A stretch of 64,000 bases of DNA, taken from assembly GCF_024347335.1 (NCBI RefSeq), contig NZ_AP025463.1, positions 1,922,001 to 1,986,000 of the forward strand. The letters run 5' to 3'. The notes beneath the pieces were generated by a model. It was not told the DNA's origin. It saw only the letters and a list, made by a program, of their open reading frames with translations, and made no database searches. Of this stretch, positions 17,106-26,898 are shown piece after piece; within the stretch, counting starts at the first letter, position 1, and every line of letters begins with the position of its first letter. The DNA comes from Vibrio celticus. Lineage in GTDB: Bacteria > Pseudomonadota > Gammaproteobacteria > Enterobacterales > Vibrionaceae. The position numbers and the translations under genes were made by a program.

Positions 17106-18137
17106 GGCTTTGTTGCGTAATTCAGTTTAGAGACAGAGCCGCCCGTTTTGCATGTTTTTCAATCAATACGGCAAGTTTCAGGCATACCTAACCTAGTGAG
17201 CTTATTCAACGCTTTTATCATCGCGTAAGTTTCACCCACTTGTGCATTGTAATTTCTTAAGCTCGGCCGTCCTCCTAGCAACTGTTTAACTCGATACATC
17301 GCTGTTTCTGGTAATGAACGTTTATGGTATCCATACCGCTTTTTCCAATACTTATTCGAGCCGCATAACTTCAGACAACCCATGGCGCGATTGCGAGGGT
17401 GACCACGCTCCCAGAAGGCTGCCCCCTCTCTTGGGGAATAAGCGCAATAGCTCCCTTAATCTTAATAGCAGCGTGACACGCTCTCGTGTCGTAAGCCCCA
17501 TCACTAGATAACTCAAAGATACTGCGCCGTGTTTGTTTCAGTAAGTTCGGGATAACTTCCCCATCCGTAAACGTCGATAAACTTAGCTCGGCTGCAATAA
17601 TTTCATGAGTGCTTGTGTCGACGGCAATATACAGCTTTCGCCAGATTCTGCGCCTACCATCCGTCCCGTGTTTTTCGACTTTCCATCCACCTTCGCCATA
17701 AACCTTAAGGTCAGTTGCATCAATGGCTAGGTGCTGTATCACTCCTCTCGTTTTAGTCTTAAATGAGACCTCACCTTGTTTGGCTTTACGGCTGATGCAG
17801 GTGTAATTCGGAAACTTAACGGTACATGGGCTAACCTAAATATCGTGTCGATAAATCCTTGCAGCGCTCTCAGCGGCATAGAAAAAACTCGTTTCACAAT
17901 TGGTGCTGTCGTGATGGTGAAATCACTGAACCGACGTGGCCTCCCGCGCTTATTCTGTTTGCTTTGCGCCCACCCGCTTATCGCCTCTTCATCAATCCAA
18001 AAAGTCAAAGAGCCACGGTTAATAAGTGATTGGTTGTTTTGTAACGTGGTTTAGGCATGAGTCTACGAGATATAGTGGACAAAGCAGAGCAGATCGTAGG
18101 TTCTGGATTTAGTTCCATTGAATTACGCAACAAAGTC
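17106..18137 (-). mobile_element. IS5-family element, transposase broken by two frameshifts
   Basis: The ends GGCTTTGTTGCGTAATTCA (17106-17124) and TGAATTACGCAACAAAGTCC (18119-18138) form near-perfect inverted repeats. The transposase reads in three pieces on the minus strand: about 17739-18211, 17371-17742 and 17159-17420. It carries DDE residues in AIDATDLKV, LSSDGAYD and FWERGHPRNRA, as in IS5 (IS903-like) transposases. One break is near 17740, the other is a lost C in the run at about 17433-17436. No target duplication flanks the element (ATTATTTG left, CTTGCTGTT right), which suggests recombination or deletion after insertion. Confidence 0.85.
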
Positions 18138-18406
18138 CCTTGCTGTTCAAAAAATATTAAAGAAAGATCAACATGCCCTAATAATTTTTGCCACTTTTGC
18201 CTCTCATCCAAGTAATAGACAACAATTTAAAATGTAGCATTGTTAGTGAGTGAGGTTGTGTCCATACCGTTGCTTACGATTGAAAGGTATGATGTTTATG
18301 GTTTTCTCAGTGTTATAAGTTTCAAAATGTGTCTAGTGTGATGACTAAATCTGTTACGAATGCATAATGAAACCTAAAATTTATAGTTAATTTCAGGGAT
18401 TCAAAA

Positions 18407-20758
18407 GTGAGTGGACTACTGACGTCATTCTGTTATCTGGCAGCTGTCATTTTTATTGCTATACCTATAACCGCATTCTATTTTGTAGTGATTGTAAGCG
18501 GTACCTTGGAGGTCAGGTTACAACGCGTTCGTGAAGATTATGGGATGCAGTTTTTAAGTGCTTTACCGACGGAAACTTCAGAGTTGCTATATGCAATAGC
18601 TTTCTTCGCTCTTGTTGGGCTGATTTTATGGGGAGCTTTAAGGCAGTTCAAAAAGCAGATAATGGTCGCCTTTCAATGTCTTCATGAGGAGTGTTCAAAG
18701 GCAGCGGAAAGAAATAATTTATTTATTGTTGCAATCATTAAATTCACCTTTTTGCCGTTTCTTATTGGTTGTGGTAGTTTAATGGCCTGCTTCTTGTCCG
18801 CCGTTCTTTATGCGGTTCTTTTTGAAGCAGACCACTTATTGTACGGCCAACCATTCAAACAAACAGCGTCACCATTTGTTTTTGTCATAACTTTAGTGCT
18901 CGCAATATTGTGGAGTGTTAAAAAATACATTTCTGAGACGGCCAAGCCAAACTGGCATTTCCAAGTGCAAAATAAGCATGGGAAAAAGCGCTACGCAGGA
19001 TTCATTCGACCTACAACGGCGCTGTTTGTCGTCGGCACAATGCTTTACTTAGTCTTTGAAATTTCATTTAATCTAAATTTGATGCGCTATATCGCTACTG
19101 ATAGTATTCATTTCTATTCAAACCTCGACACTATAGGCCGACTTCTGTCTGGTATTGGTGTGTCTTTGATTCTAGTTCGGATGATTAAGTATTCAAAAAG
19201 GTTAAAAGAGGACGGTGTTTTTAGTTTTCGTATGACACTTCTTCTAGCGCCAGTATTTACTTTTGTTATTGCTGGGGTGTTTTTAGTTCAAGGGTTGGTT
19301 GTAGATTTAGTTGTCTCGGCGGTACCAAAGCAGGTAAAAGTTAATGTAGTAGAGAACTTCCTTTATGCTCGATACCATCACTTGACGGAGAATGAGGGCA
19401 TGGACGGTGATGGTGACTATACACAAACGATCCAGAAGGCACTTATTCCATTTATGGCGGTGACAGGTATGACTAATTACCAGTCAGCAATCAATAAGTT
19501 AACCGATGAAGAAAGGATTAAGCAATTAACGGCTGTAAATAAAGAGATGTTTAGTACTAATGAGAAATACTACCAAGACCGAGGCTTTGCGCCTCGGGCG
19601 CTCCCAAAGCACGATGGTGACAATCGTAAAGTTTACAACATGTCGCGCCTTGATATGTCTTACTTACAAAGTAAGATTCTAGGGGATGCATATGGTAGCT
19701 TATCTGCATCAGCCATAAGAAAGGAGCAAGAGAAGGCTTATAAAGCTTATCGAGATGGCTATCGTGAAGAATTAAGGGGCTATTCTACCGCTTCGGATGG
19801 CCGAAGAAATAAAAGGCTTAGAAGTGCGCTTGCGCGTCAAAGAATATATCTTCCCTCGGATTGGAATCATGATCAGCTTACGGTCGTAAGAGAGGCGATT
19901 TTTGAAAAGGTAGAATCCGATCTAAGGTCGTCTGCATTCAGGACTGTTCGTGCATTTGGTAAAGGTGTTGTGATTCCAACTACCTCGAATCCATTGCAAG
20001 AGAAAGAAGTACAAGATTTGTTAATGCAGATAACGAAAGGTTGGTATTTTGACTCGGCGCGCAAAAGTGCGTTACGCTATTCTGGTGGTAGACATATGAA
20101 CCTTCAAAATCAAGCGGCGTCAGTGGCAGAGTATCAAGTTAGATATCCAGAGGATGATATTGAAGATAAGTTTAGAGGGCTGCTTGCGCCGACTCTCGCG
20201 TTGGTCATATCCCTTCTATTGATTAGTGTTAACGTGTTTAACTTAGTCTGGATGATCACTAAGGATTACTTTGGCTCTTTTGTTACTAGTTCTGTAGAAA
20301 GAGAAAGGAAAATAAAGATGGCTATAGGAGGTGGCTTGGTGGCTATCGTCTTATCTGTTTCGCTCTTTACAGATACGGCGAAGTACGTGATGGAACTCTT
20401 CGCTGGTGCAGGAGGGAGTACGATAGTTGGTTATCTATTTATAGCACCATTATTAGTTATCGCAAGCACCATGGAAATGATGAGTTACTTGTTTGGCTCA
20501 TTAGATTTTATGATGAATTTCGCTAACATGTCGGTCGCGCCAGATGTTCTTAGCTTAGAGGGCTTATTTCACTCTATTAATGGAGAGTCGTTAGCAGCAA
20601 ACAGTAGTACTGGTCTAATTTCGTGGTTAGTGTTTGCTTGGAACATGCTGGTTAAGTTAGTAGGTTTTTCTCTTTACGCGCTACCATTGGCAGTGATTGG
20701 TTCATTAGTTGCCTGCGCGAGTTACCGAGAAAGGTTGCTTGATAAGCCGATAAGTTAA
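18407..20758 (+). CDS. Large polytopic membrane protein of unknown function (783 residues)
   Basis: The protein has an N-terminal block of about seven hydrophobic segments (residues 5-330), then a large charged soluble region (about 330-600, rich in Lys, Arg, Glu and Tyr, e.g. KEQEKAYKAYRDGYREELRGY), and a second block of about five membrane segments (600-775). The central region would face one side of the membrane as a separate domain. No enzyme or transporter motif is recognised. It starts with GTG 18407 and ends before a strong terminator. It stands alone between an IS5-like and an IS110-like element, suggesting accessory DNA. A defence or conjugation-related role is possible but unsupported. 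Confidence 0.7.
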   Translation: MSGLLTSFCYLAAVIFIAIPITAFYFVVIVSGTLEVRLQRVREDYGMQFLSALPTETSELLYAIAFFALVGLILWGALRQFKKQIMVAFQCLHEECSKAAERNNLFIVAIIKFTFLPFLIGCGSLMACFLSAVLYAVLFEADHLLYGQPFKQTASPFVFVITLVLAILWSVKKYISETAKPNWHFQVQNKHGKKRYAGFIRPTTALFVVGTMLYLVFEISFNLNLMRYIATDSIHFYSNLDTIGRLLSGIGVSLILVRMIKYSKRLKEDGVFSFRMTLLLAPVFTFVIAGVFLVQGLVVDLVVSAVPKQVKVNVVENFLYARYHHLTENEGMDGDGDYTQTIQKALIPFMAVTGMTNYQSAINKLTDEERIKQLTAVNKEMFSTNEKYYQDRGFAPRALPKHDGDNRKVYNMSRLDMSYLQSKILGDAYGSLSASAIRKEQEKAYKAYRDGYREELRGYSTASDGRRNKRLRSALARQRIYLPSDWNHDQLTVVREAIFEKVESDLRSSAFRTVRAFGKGVVIPTTSNPLQEKEVQDLLMQITKGWYFDSARKSALRYSGGRHMNLQNQAASVAEYQVRYPEDDIEDKFRGLLAPTLALVISLLLISVNVFNLVWMITKDYFGSFVTSSVERERKIKMAIGGGLVAIVLSVSLFTDTAKYVMELFAGAGGSTIVGYLFIAPLLVIASTMEMMSYLFGSLDFMMNFANMSVAPDVLSLEGLFHSINGESLAANSSTGLISWLVFAWNMLVKLVGFSLYALPLAVIGSLVACASYRERLLDKPIS

Positions 20759-20783
20759 TAATATGGACTAATCGAAAAAAATT

Positions 20784-20815
20784 AAGGTCTTGCGTATGTG
20801 CGCAAGACCTTTTTT
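20784..20815 (+). terminator. Rho-independent terminator
   Basis: AAGGTCTTGCG-TATG-TGCGCAAGACCTTTTTT lies 26 bases after the 783-residue membrane protein gene. Confidence 0.9.
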
Positions 20816-20860
20816 GCAAGAGTATAAGGAAAACCTGTTCAAATTCTCGCTAGTATGCTT

Positions 20861-20956
20861 ATGAACAGTAAAAGATATCCTGAAGAATTTAAAATTGAAG
20901 CCGTTAGGCAAGTAACTGAAAAAGGTCACAGTGTGGCCGAAGTTTCCGCTTTATAG
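20861..20956 (+). pseudogene. IS3-family orfA N-terminal remnant
   Basis: The frame MNSKRYPEEFKIEAVRQVTE followed by KGHSVAEVSAL is the start of an IS3-family OrfA (helix-turn-helix protein). It stops after about 31 codons, where the following IS110-type DNA begins. The rest of the IS3 element is missing. Confidence 0.8.
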
Positions 20957-21172
20957 TGATTTTTGTAAGAGGCTCTTGCAAAATTGGTGGCTAGGAGTTT
21001 GTCCAACAGCCTGGTGAAGAATTGTGAAACAGCTTGTCTCACAATTGCCAAGGTAACTAAGCCCATAATTTAACCTTATAGTCAAGGAAGTGGGCTTAAC
21101 TGATGTATGGAATCCACTCTCTCCGCGGCTAACTACACTTTAGCCAAGGTGTTTAATAATGAGGCTTCCAGC

Positions 21173-22202
21173 ATGCTAAATAGTAACGTGATCGGTATAG
21201 ACCTAGCGAAAAATGTCTTTCAAGTTTGTCATATCAGTATCCATGGAGAACTACTGAGTAACAAAGCTATGAGCAGGCAAAAACTAAAAGAATTTTTGGC
21301 AACGGCTAAGCCTTCTATTGTGGCTGTTGAAGGATGTGCTAGCTGCCATTATTGGGGACGTTTCGCTGAACGGTTTAGTCACGATGTACGAATCATTAAC
21401 CCAAAGAAAGTCAAAGGCTATCTTGAAGGTCATAAAACTGACGCGAATGATGCGTTAGCTGTAGCGAATGCCGCACTACAAATTGGTCTTAAGTACAGTA
21501 AGCCCAAAACAATTGACCAGCAAGGACTTCATTCTCTTGAAACAAGTCGTCAGTTATTAACTCGTTCTATGGTTTCCATAGGCCAGCATATTCGTGCGGT
21601 CATTCTTGAGTATGGTGTTGTTAATGCTAAAGGAGAAATCGGTCTAAAAAAATCAGTTACCTCAGTCCTTGATGGACAGGCCGAAATGCCAGCACCATTG
21701 GCTACAACGATTACAATGATGTGGCAACAATACCTCAATCTAAAATCAGAGTTGAAGAAGTTAGAAAAACCAAAACGCTCTTACTCGACAGATTGAACCA
21801 TGTCGTAGGTTAATGGAGTTAGAAGGGATAGCTGAAACAACAGCGTCAATGCTGTATGTCACATTAGGCAATGGCGATCAGTTTAAAAATGGTCGGCAAG
21901 CCTCAGCGTTCGTTGGCTTAACTCCAAAACAACATAGCTCTGGTGGTAAAACTATAATGCTTGGGATTAACAAAACTGGTGGAGTAAAAGATCTACGCTC
22001 ATTACTCTACTTAGGTGCGATGTCCTATCTTGCTAGACTTCCTGAAATTCCTACTACCCAGAAACAGGCTTGGTTAATTGAACTGGTCAAGAGGATTGGC
22101 TTTAAACGAGCCTGTATTGCATTAGCAAATAAGACGGTTAGAACCGCGTGGGCAATGCTTCGCTATGAGACAAAATATCAATCAATACCAGCAACAGTTT
22201 AA
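21173..22202 (+). pseudogene. IS110-family DEDD transposase, one frameshift
   Basis: The N-terminal RuvC-like part shows VIGIDLAKNVFQV, VAVEGCASCHYW and HKTDANDA, the acidic residues of DEDD recombinases. The C-terminal part (21813-22202) has LEGIAETTASML, SAFVGLTPKQHSSGGK and the serine-containing domain. The two parts are in different frames. Removing one C near 21768 (GAAAAACCAAAACGC to GAAAAACAAAACGC) restores LEKQNALLTRQIEPCRRLME through the join. The protein recombines DNA using a structured bridge RNA in this family. ATG 21173 is preferred over 21107 because the latter lies in the inverted repeat. Confidence 0.88.
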
Positions 22203-22422
22203 GTTTAACGCAGTACCAAATTTTACAAAATGATGATGCATAATAGGTAAGACCAACCTACTGAGAACCTGACCGAAGTGTAATGTTTTCTAAAACTGCC
22301 TAACTGAATAGGTCAGTAGGTGCGCAAACATCAAAGGTTAGGGGGTAGCTCCCCCAACAGAAACCGAATATACGACCGCATCTTAACTTTTATGGTTCGT
22401 CGCTTTGTAAATACGTGGATTC
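22203..22422 (+). ncRNA. Candidate bridge RNA region of the IS110-family element
   Basis: The non-coding end after the transposase can fold: ACCTACTGA (22256-22264) pairs with TCAGTAGGT (22313-22321), and GTTAGGGGG/TCCCCCAAC forms a second hairpin at 22337-22358. In the IS1111 group the guide (bridge) RNA lies in the right end, which fits this position. Exact ends and strand are not determined. Confidence 0.45.
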
Positions 22423-22440
22423 CATATACGTTTCGGGGCA

Positions 22441-22685
22441 GAAATGAGCTACAGTTTCCCCTAAATTAACAATTCAGAGATAACTAAAGGTATGGAAAGT
22501 CGCTTAACGTAGCGCCCTGTATTGATGGTGCAGACCACTGAAAAGTATACGTGACCTTCATGACAATATGCTTTTTCAAATATTTAAAAGCATGCTCTAT
22601 AATGCCTCTCAATAAAAGAACCCAAACAAAGGGTTGGGCTCAATTCAATAATCATCAAGCCATTGTCATGGTGGTTATATTCCGA
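22441..22685. other. Stretch between IS110-like element and endonuclease gene
   Basis: AT-rich DNA without a visible gene or clear terminator. It probably contains leftover IS sequence. Confidence 0.4.
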
Positions 22686-24302
22686 TTAATTTCCCCAGAT
22701 TTGGCTTACAAACTCTGGATGGTCAATAAACGGATTACGATTCCCTTGGAAATCATGTACCGCCTTATTTCGGTCGATTTCTTTTTGGCTTACTGGATCT
22801 TCAGAATGCCAACGCTTTAGCATAGTAAGTAGCCAAGGTTCAAAAACGGTTGTATTGGTTCCATCCAGAACGGCATCCGAGCTTGTAGAGTTTCCTTCCC
22901 AATTAGCGATTTCATTTTCATAGCGTGTTGCCATGTAGAAATATGCTCTTGCGAAATCACCTTTAAACTCATCAATTGGCTCAAACACCGTACCGACATA
23001 ACCAAGAGAGTTCGCTGCACTGCCTAACTTAGAACCATTGCTTGATGTGTATGTCGCGCTACTCACCTCACCAAATGGCCAATTACTACGTTTCGAATTA
23101 ACGTAGCCATCAGTGGCAAATAAATGGTGACCGTCAGAGTTCATTGGCTCGACTTTCCCACCAAACCAGCTTTTCGGGAATGAGTGCTCACGGTTGTAGC
23201 AATCACCTTCTTTGCTGTATTGACCACATTGATCGGCCACCTTAGTAAATTGGATTGAATCTGAGCCTGAAGGTTTCTCCGAATACATATCGAGAATCGA
23301 CCCATCAGTGTCATAGTATGCGTCTAGGTCAGCCTCAGACACTAACCTCCAAATAGCGGTGTAACCCTGACTACTATGATTATCAATAATTTGATATAAA
23401 GCCGTTTTTAACGCAAAGCCCACTTTGCCTTCAGCGTCTTTATAATACTCACCTAAAACTGGTGGTTCAGTTGGTGGTGTAGTTGAACCACCAATTGTAA
23501 ATTCTGTACTCTGACTTGCTTGGAAATCACCACCAGACGCCACAACGGTTCCGTTTACCGAGAAACTGTATGAACCATTCCCAACACTACAGCACATTCC
23601 ATCTCCATAAGAGTCTGAGACTTCTAGGATATAGCTACCATCAGCTAAACACATTTCCACTTCATTGGTGGTGTTATTTTTATAGTCTGAACCAGAATAA
23701 AGAGTTTGAGAAACTGAGTTTTTGAGAGACCAACTGGTTTCAGAACCATAGTTATCCGTCACTAGCGTGAGTGCGGCACTTGTATCATTGCAGCTTTGTG
23801 TGGGTGGAGTCTCCGTCGGCTGAAAGTTATCTAAATACACCACTTCCGAACCATCAAAACCTGCATCATCATAAAATCGTACGCCCACAACGATATCTTT
23901 AGTGCTCGTAGCGCTGTACGAGTGAGTCAATGCTTGCCACTGATTCGTTAAACCATTATTCGAGTAACCTAAATAGCCATCAACAAAAAGGCGAGCTTTC
24001 ACGTTGCCTTCCGTGTGGTAAACATCGACAGAGAAATCATAAGTTTTCCCTTGTTCAACACGTATCGTTTGAAGAAAATCGGTATTACTTTGAGTGCCTG
24101 TATTCACTGTTACTTGCGCAGAGAAACTGCCGTTATTTACAGGATCGGTAGAGAGCGAAAGTGCAATGCCGGAGTCAATCACACTCCATCCAGATGGTAC
24201 GTTTCCTTCCCAACTTTCGAAACTTCCATTTTGCATTTGCGCATGCGCACTCGCTGAACAAAGTAATGCAACGCCACTTAGTGTTATTATTCTATTTATC
24301 AT
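22686..24302 (-). CDS. Secreted endonuclease I family nuclease with N-terminal accessory domains
   Basis: This 538-residue exported protein has a signal peptide (cut after ASAHA, residue 21). A carbohydrate-binding-like beta domain follows (about 22-165: NGSFESWEGNVPSGW...YLDNFQP), then a pre-peptidase-like domain with DSYGDGMCC (about 170-270). The C-terminal catalytic endonuclease I domain (about 285-535) carries the NREHSFPKSWF motif with the active-site His and SDGHHLFATDGYVNSKRSNWPFG. Family members (EndA, Vvn, NucM) degrade DNA and RNA outside the cell and use Mg2+ at a beta-beta-alpha metal site. The accessory domains suggest attachment to particles or polysaccharide. It is a single gene. 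Confidence 0.88.
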   Translation of the reverse strand: MINRIITLSGVALLCSASAHAQMQNGSFESWEGNVPSGWSVIDSGIALSLSTDPVNNGSFSAQVTVNTGTQSNTDFLQTIRVEQGKTYDFSVDVYHTEGNVKARLFVDGYLGYSNNGLTNQWQALTHSYSATSTKDIVVGVRFYDDAGFDGSEVVYLDNFQPTETPPTQSCNDTSAALTLVTDNYGSETSWSLKNSVSQTLYSGSDYKNNTTNEVEMCLADGSYILEVSDSYGDGMCCSVGNGSYSFSVNGTVVASGGDFQASQSTEFTIGGSTTPPTEPPVLGEYYKDAEGKVGFALKTALYQIIDNHSSQGYTAIWRLVSEADLDAYYDTDGSILDMYSEKPSGSDSIQFTKVADQCGQYSKEGDCYNREHSFPKSWFGGKVEPMNSDGHHLFATDGYVNSKRSNWPFGEVSSATYTSSNGSKLGSAANSLGYVGTVFEPIDEFKGDFARAYFYMATRYENEIANWEGNSTSSDAVLDGTNTTVFEPWLLTMLKRWHSEDPVSQKEIDRNKAVHDFQGNRNPFIDHPEFVSQIWGN

Positions 24303-24462
24303 ATAACCTTCTGTTTAATCAGATAAAAAACTAACTAAGCTTAGAAAGCAATCAAAAAATGAATGGAGATACACATCACATTTATAAATGTAAGCATTAT
24401 CACTTTTATTAATATATGTGATGTAAAGCAATGCAACATCGACCTGTTAAATAAAGGAATAG

Positions 24463-24497
24463 AAAAGGCTGAGCAGATTATCTGACTCAGCCTTTTT
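24463..24497. terminator. Terminator downstream of the YdjM-like gene
   Basis: AAAAGGCTGAG...CTCAGCCTTTTT is a strong hairpin with T-runs in both directions. It lies just after the leftward gene ending at 24514. Confidence 0.85.
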
Positions 24498-24513
24498 ACT
24501 GTTTAGGACTAGA

Positions 24514-25518
24514 TCATTTATCGCCAGTAAGCATACCGAAGAAGATCTGTCTCGATTCTGGTGTATTGTCTCGATGAGTTTCGTATTTTACATGTGTGTT
24601 TGCATCAACTGCTTTTGATAACTTGATGCTCCAAAGTGCTTTCATTTGATTCGGTACAATTGAATATCGGACATCGATAATACGTAACTCGTCCGTTGGG
24701 TCCTGAGCAGTATAACCATTCGAGAACCAGCGGAAACGTTCAATGTCTTTGGCTTGTTGAGAGTCCGGGTCAAGCCAAGGTAAGTCCCTGCTAACGTTCA
24801 GCTTAGCGACCGACTCTCCCGGATATACGTTTACCGATGTACCAACCCGCACTGCGTCTACATGATAATGAGCCCCTGTTTCGTACACCACTTTCCAAAC
24901 CAAGATATTAGCAAAGCTCGGTTTTGCCTCTAATCGAATCGGCGTGTGTTGTCTTTGTTCCGCTAATTGCCACCCAATCGCCTCTGCCCTATCTCTTTGT
25001 ATCATCCCTAATGTTGGATAAATTAGAGCCCAAGCAAACGCAACTCGTGCTAGCCAAGGCGCTCGTTTCAACGTTGCAAACACAAGTAAAATTAAGATGG
25101 GAAGCGTATAAACAGGGTCGATGATTGATATGGTATTCCAAGCAAAGCGTGCGTTGGTTAAAGGCCAAAGTAACTGCGTACCATAAGTGGTACAAGCGTC
25201 TAACAGTGCATGAGTGCCATAACCCAGAGCGCAAAACAACCAACTTTGTTTGAAAGAAAGCCCACGCCTTTTTGCAATCAGGTGGTGTAGAACTAAGGCA
25301 CAGATCAAACTGCCAATGGGGATAAAGAAGAGTGAATGGGTAAATTGTCGATGAAACTCCAAAGCCAACAAAGGGTCATTTTGAGACTTAATCAGTGCAT
25401 CTAAATCTGGTGCCAACCCGGAGAGCAGCCCTAATACCCCAGCAACAACCAAATGTTGTTTTTTGCTTGCCGATTGTGACAAAGAAGCGCCTAACACGCC
25501 CTGCGTTAAAGGATCCAT
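24514..25518 (-). CDS. YdjM-type membrane-bound metal-dependent hydrolase
   Basis: The protein has 334 residues with about five membrane helices in the N-terminal half. Conserved family residues are MDPLTQGVLGA, LAPDLDAL, FHRQFTHSLFF and GYGTHALLDACTTYGTQLLWP, typical of the YdjM/DUF457 family of putative metal-dependent hydrolases; the histidines and aspartates probably bind metal at the membrane face. The C-terminal half is soluble. The DNA damage-inducible YdjM of E. coli is a relative of unclear function. Start 25518 (MDPLTQ) matches the family N-terminus better than the open frame upstream. Confidence 0.82.
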   Translation of the reverse strand: MDPLTQGVLGASLSQSASKKQHLVVAGVLGLLSGLAPDLDALIKSQNDPLLALEFHRQFTHSLFFIPIGSLICALVLHHLIAKRRGLSFKQSWLFCALGYGTHALLDACTTYGTQLLWPLTNARFAWNTISIIDPVYTLPILILLVFATLKRAPWLARVAFAWALIYPTLGMIQRDRAEAIGWQLAEQRQHTPIRLEAKPSFANILVWKVVYETGAHYHVDAVRVGTSVNVYPGESVAKLNVSRDLPWLDPDSQQAKDIERFRWFSNGYTAQDPTDELRIIDVRYSIVPNQMKALWSIKLSKAVDANTHVKYETHRDNTPESRQIFFGMLTGDK

Positions 25519-25648
25519 AAACCACTCATTGATAGCATTCCGTTGAATCAAACAAGATACATTTAGCTATAGCAGTGAATTGTTCATAACTAAACGATTT
25601 TATCAATATACTCATGTACATAGCTGTATAAGCATAGACCGATAAACA

Positions 25649-25678
25649 AAAAAGAGCAGTTATGAAACTGCCCTTTTC
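25649..25678 (-). terminator. Terminator downstream of the TauE/SafE gene
   Basis: On the minus strand GGGCAGT...ACTGCTC is followed by TTTTTT. Confidence 0.65.
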
Positions 25679-25744
25679 TAATTATTGGTGGTTGATCAAT
25701 TTATTCGTTTTTGTTCTATATATTCACACTTGAACGATCTTTAA

Positions 25745-26563
25745 TTAACGCGCCACCATGCTTGCTGCGATAACCACCAGCAGTATTGAGAAGATTTTCT
25801 TAATCGTTGGAACCGGTAAATGGTTGGTGGCTTTTGCGCCCAACGGAGCCGTGAACCAAGACGTGCACACAATACCCAACAGCGCAGGCAGATAAACAAA
25901 GCCAGCAAAACCGTCTGATAGAGCAAAGTGGCTGCTGCCCGAACTGATGTAGCCTATCGAGCCAAACAACGCGATCACAATGCCACACGCAGAAGCACAA
26001 CCGATGGCCTTTTTCATATCGACAGAGAAGAACGTTAATAGCGGAACCAACAATGCTCCGCCACCAATCCCTATCATGGCAGACAAGCCACCCGTAATGG
26101 TTGTCAGCACAGTGAGCACGCCTTTGTTCGGCAGTTTTCGTTCCTTAGGGGCATCATTTTTGCTGCTTAAGAACGTCTTGATCGCAATCAGAACCACACT
26201 CACGGCAAACACAATACGAACGACTTTTTCTGGCAACAGAGCCGCCATAAAGCCGCTAACCAGTGCACCCAGAGCAACACCGAGCATGATCCAAGGCGCC
26301 AGATCCCAAGGTACATTACCATTCTTGTGGTGAGCAAGTGCAGAAGACGTAGAGGTGAAAAGTATTGATGCCAACGAGGTAGCGATCGCCGCGACAACAA
26401 CTTGGTCAGACGGTAGAACTTCTAAATACAGTAAAATGCTGCTTAACACAGGAACAATGATCAGCCCTCCGCCAATACCTAACAAGCCGGCTAGAAACCC
26501 AACACCACTGCCCAGTAACGCGCAGTAGAAAATCAACAACAGCAATTCACTCATTTCATCCAT
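25745..26563 (-). CDS. TauE/SafE (TSUP) family exporter
   Basis: This 272-residue inner-membrane protein has about eight helices in two related halves. Each half starts with the family glycine motif: FLAGLLGIGGGLIIVPVL and LSAMIGIGGGALLVPLLTF. TSUP members move sulfite, sulfoacetate or other small sulfur-containing anions. The substrate here is not known. It is transcribed leftward, divergently from mesX-mesD, and the shared sulfur theme could be meaningful but is not proof. Confidence 0.87.
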   Translation of the reverse strand: MDEMSELLLLIFYCALLGSGVGFLAGLLGIGGGLIIVPVLSSILLYLEVLPSDQVVVAAIATSLASILFTSTSSALAHHKNGNVPWDLAPWIMLGVALGALVSGFMAALLPEKVVRIVFAVSVVLIAIKTFLSSKNDAPKERKLPNKGVLTVLTTITGGLSAMIGIGGGALLVPLLTFFSVDMKKAIGCASACGIVIALFGSIGYISSGSSHFALSDGFAGFVYLPALLGIVCTSWFTAPLGAKATNHLPVPTIKKIFSILLVVIAASMVAR

Positions 26564-26898
26564 CTCTTAATTAAATTAATCGTCTTAAATAACACACTAT
26601 TAATGTGGCTATATTTCCATCAAGCTAATTAATATAACTGACACCGACTTAAATATTCAAACAGAATAGATCATGAATATTCCTCATGTTGAATGTGAAG
26701 TAATACCATTGTTAATGGTCAACCTATCCACGTATAAAAACCTTAAGCGATTAACTTTATACGACATTAATTCTACTAAGCATTAATTTCAGACAGCATA
26801 GCCTTCGATTCTTAATCCGGTCACAAGCAAAAAAATAAAAGCCGTTTTGATACTAAAGACCGAGAGAATCAGAAAACAAATTGGGATACCAAATCAGC
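26564..26898. promoter_or_regulatory. Divergent promoter region between TSUP gene and mesX
   Basis: AT-rich region with several short inverted repeats. I looked for tandem AGACGTCT-like MetJ boxes and for SAM or cobalamin riboswitch features and found none that is convincing. Confidence 0.4.

Larger units (their letters stand above)
21095..22440 (+). mobile_element. IS110-family (IS1111-like) element
   Basis: The element contains a frameshifted transposase (21173-22202) and a non-coding right part of about 230 bp. A subterminal inverted repeat TATGGAATCCAC (about 21104-21115) pairs with GTGGATTCCATA (about 22423-22434). The outer borders are approximate because this family has no terminal repeats or target duplication. 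The insertion appears to have cut an IS3 remnant. Confidence 0.7.

Noticed and set aside
26564..26898. MetJ boxes or SAM/cobalamin riboswitch before mesX
   Set aside because: No tandem 8-bp Met boxes and no riboswitch core could be found.
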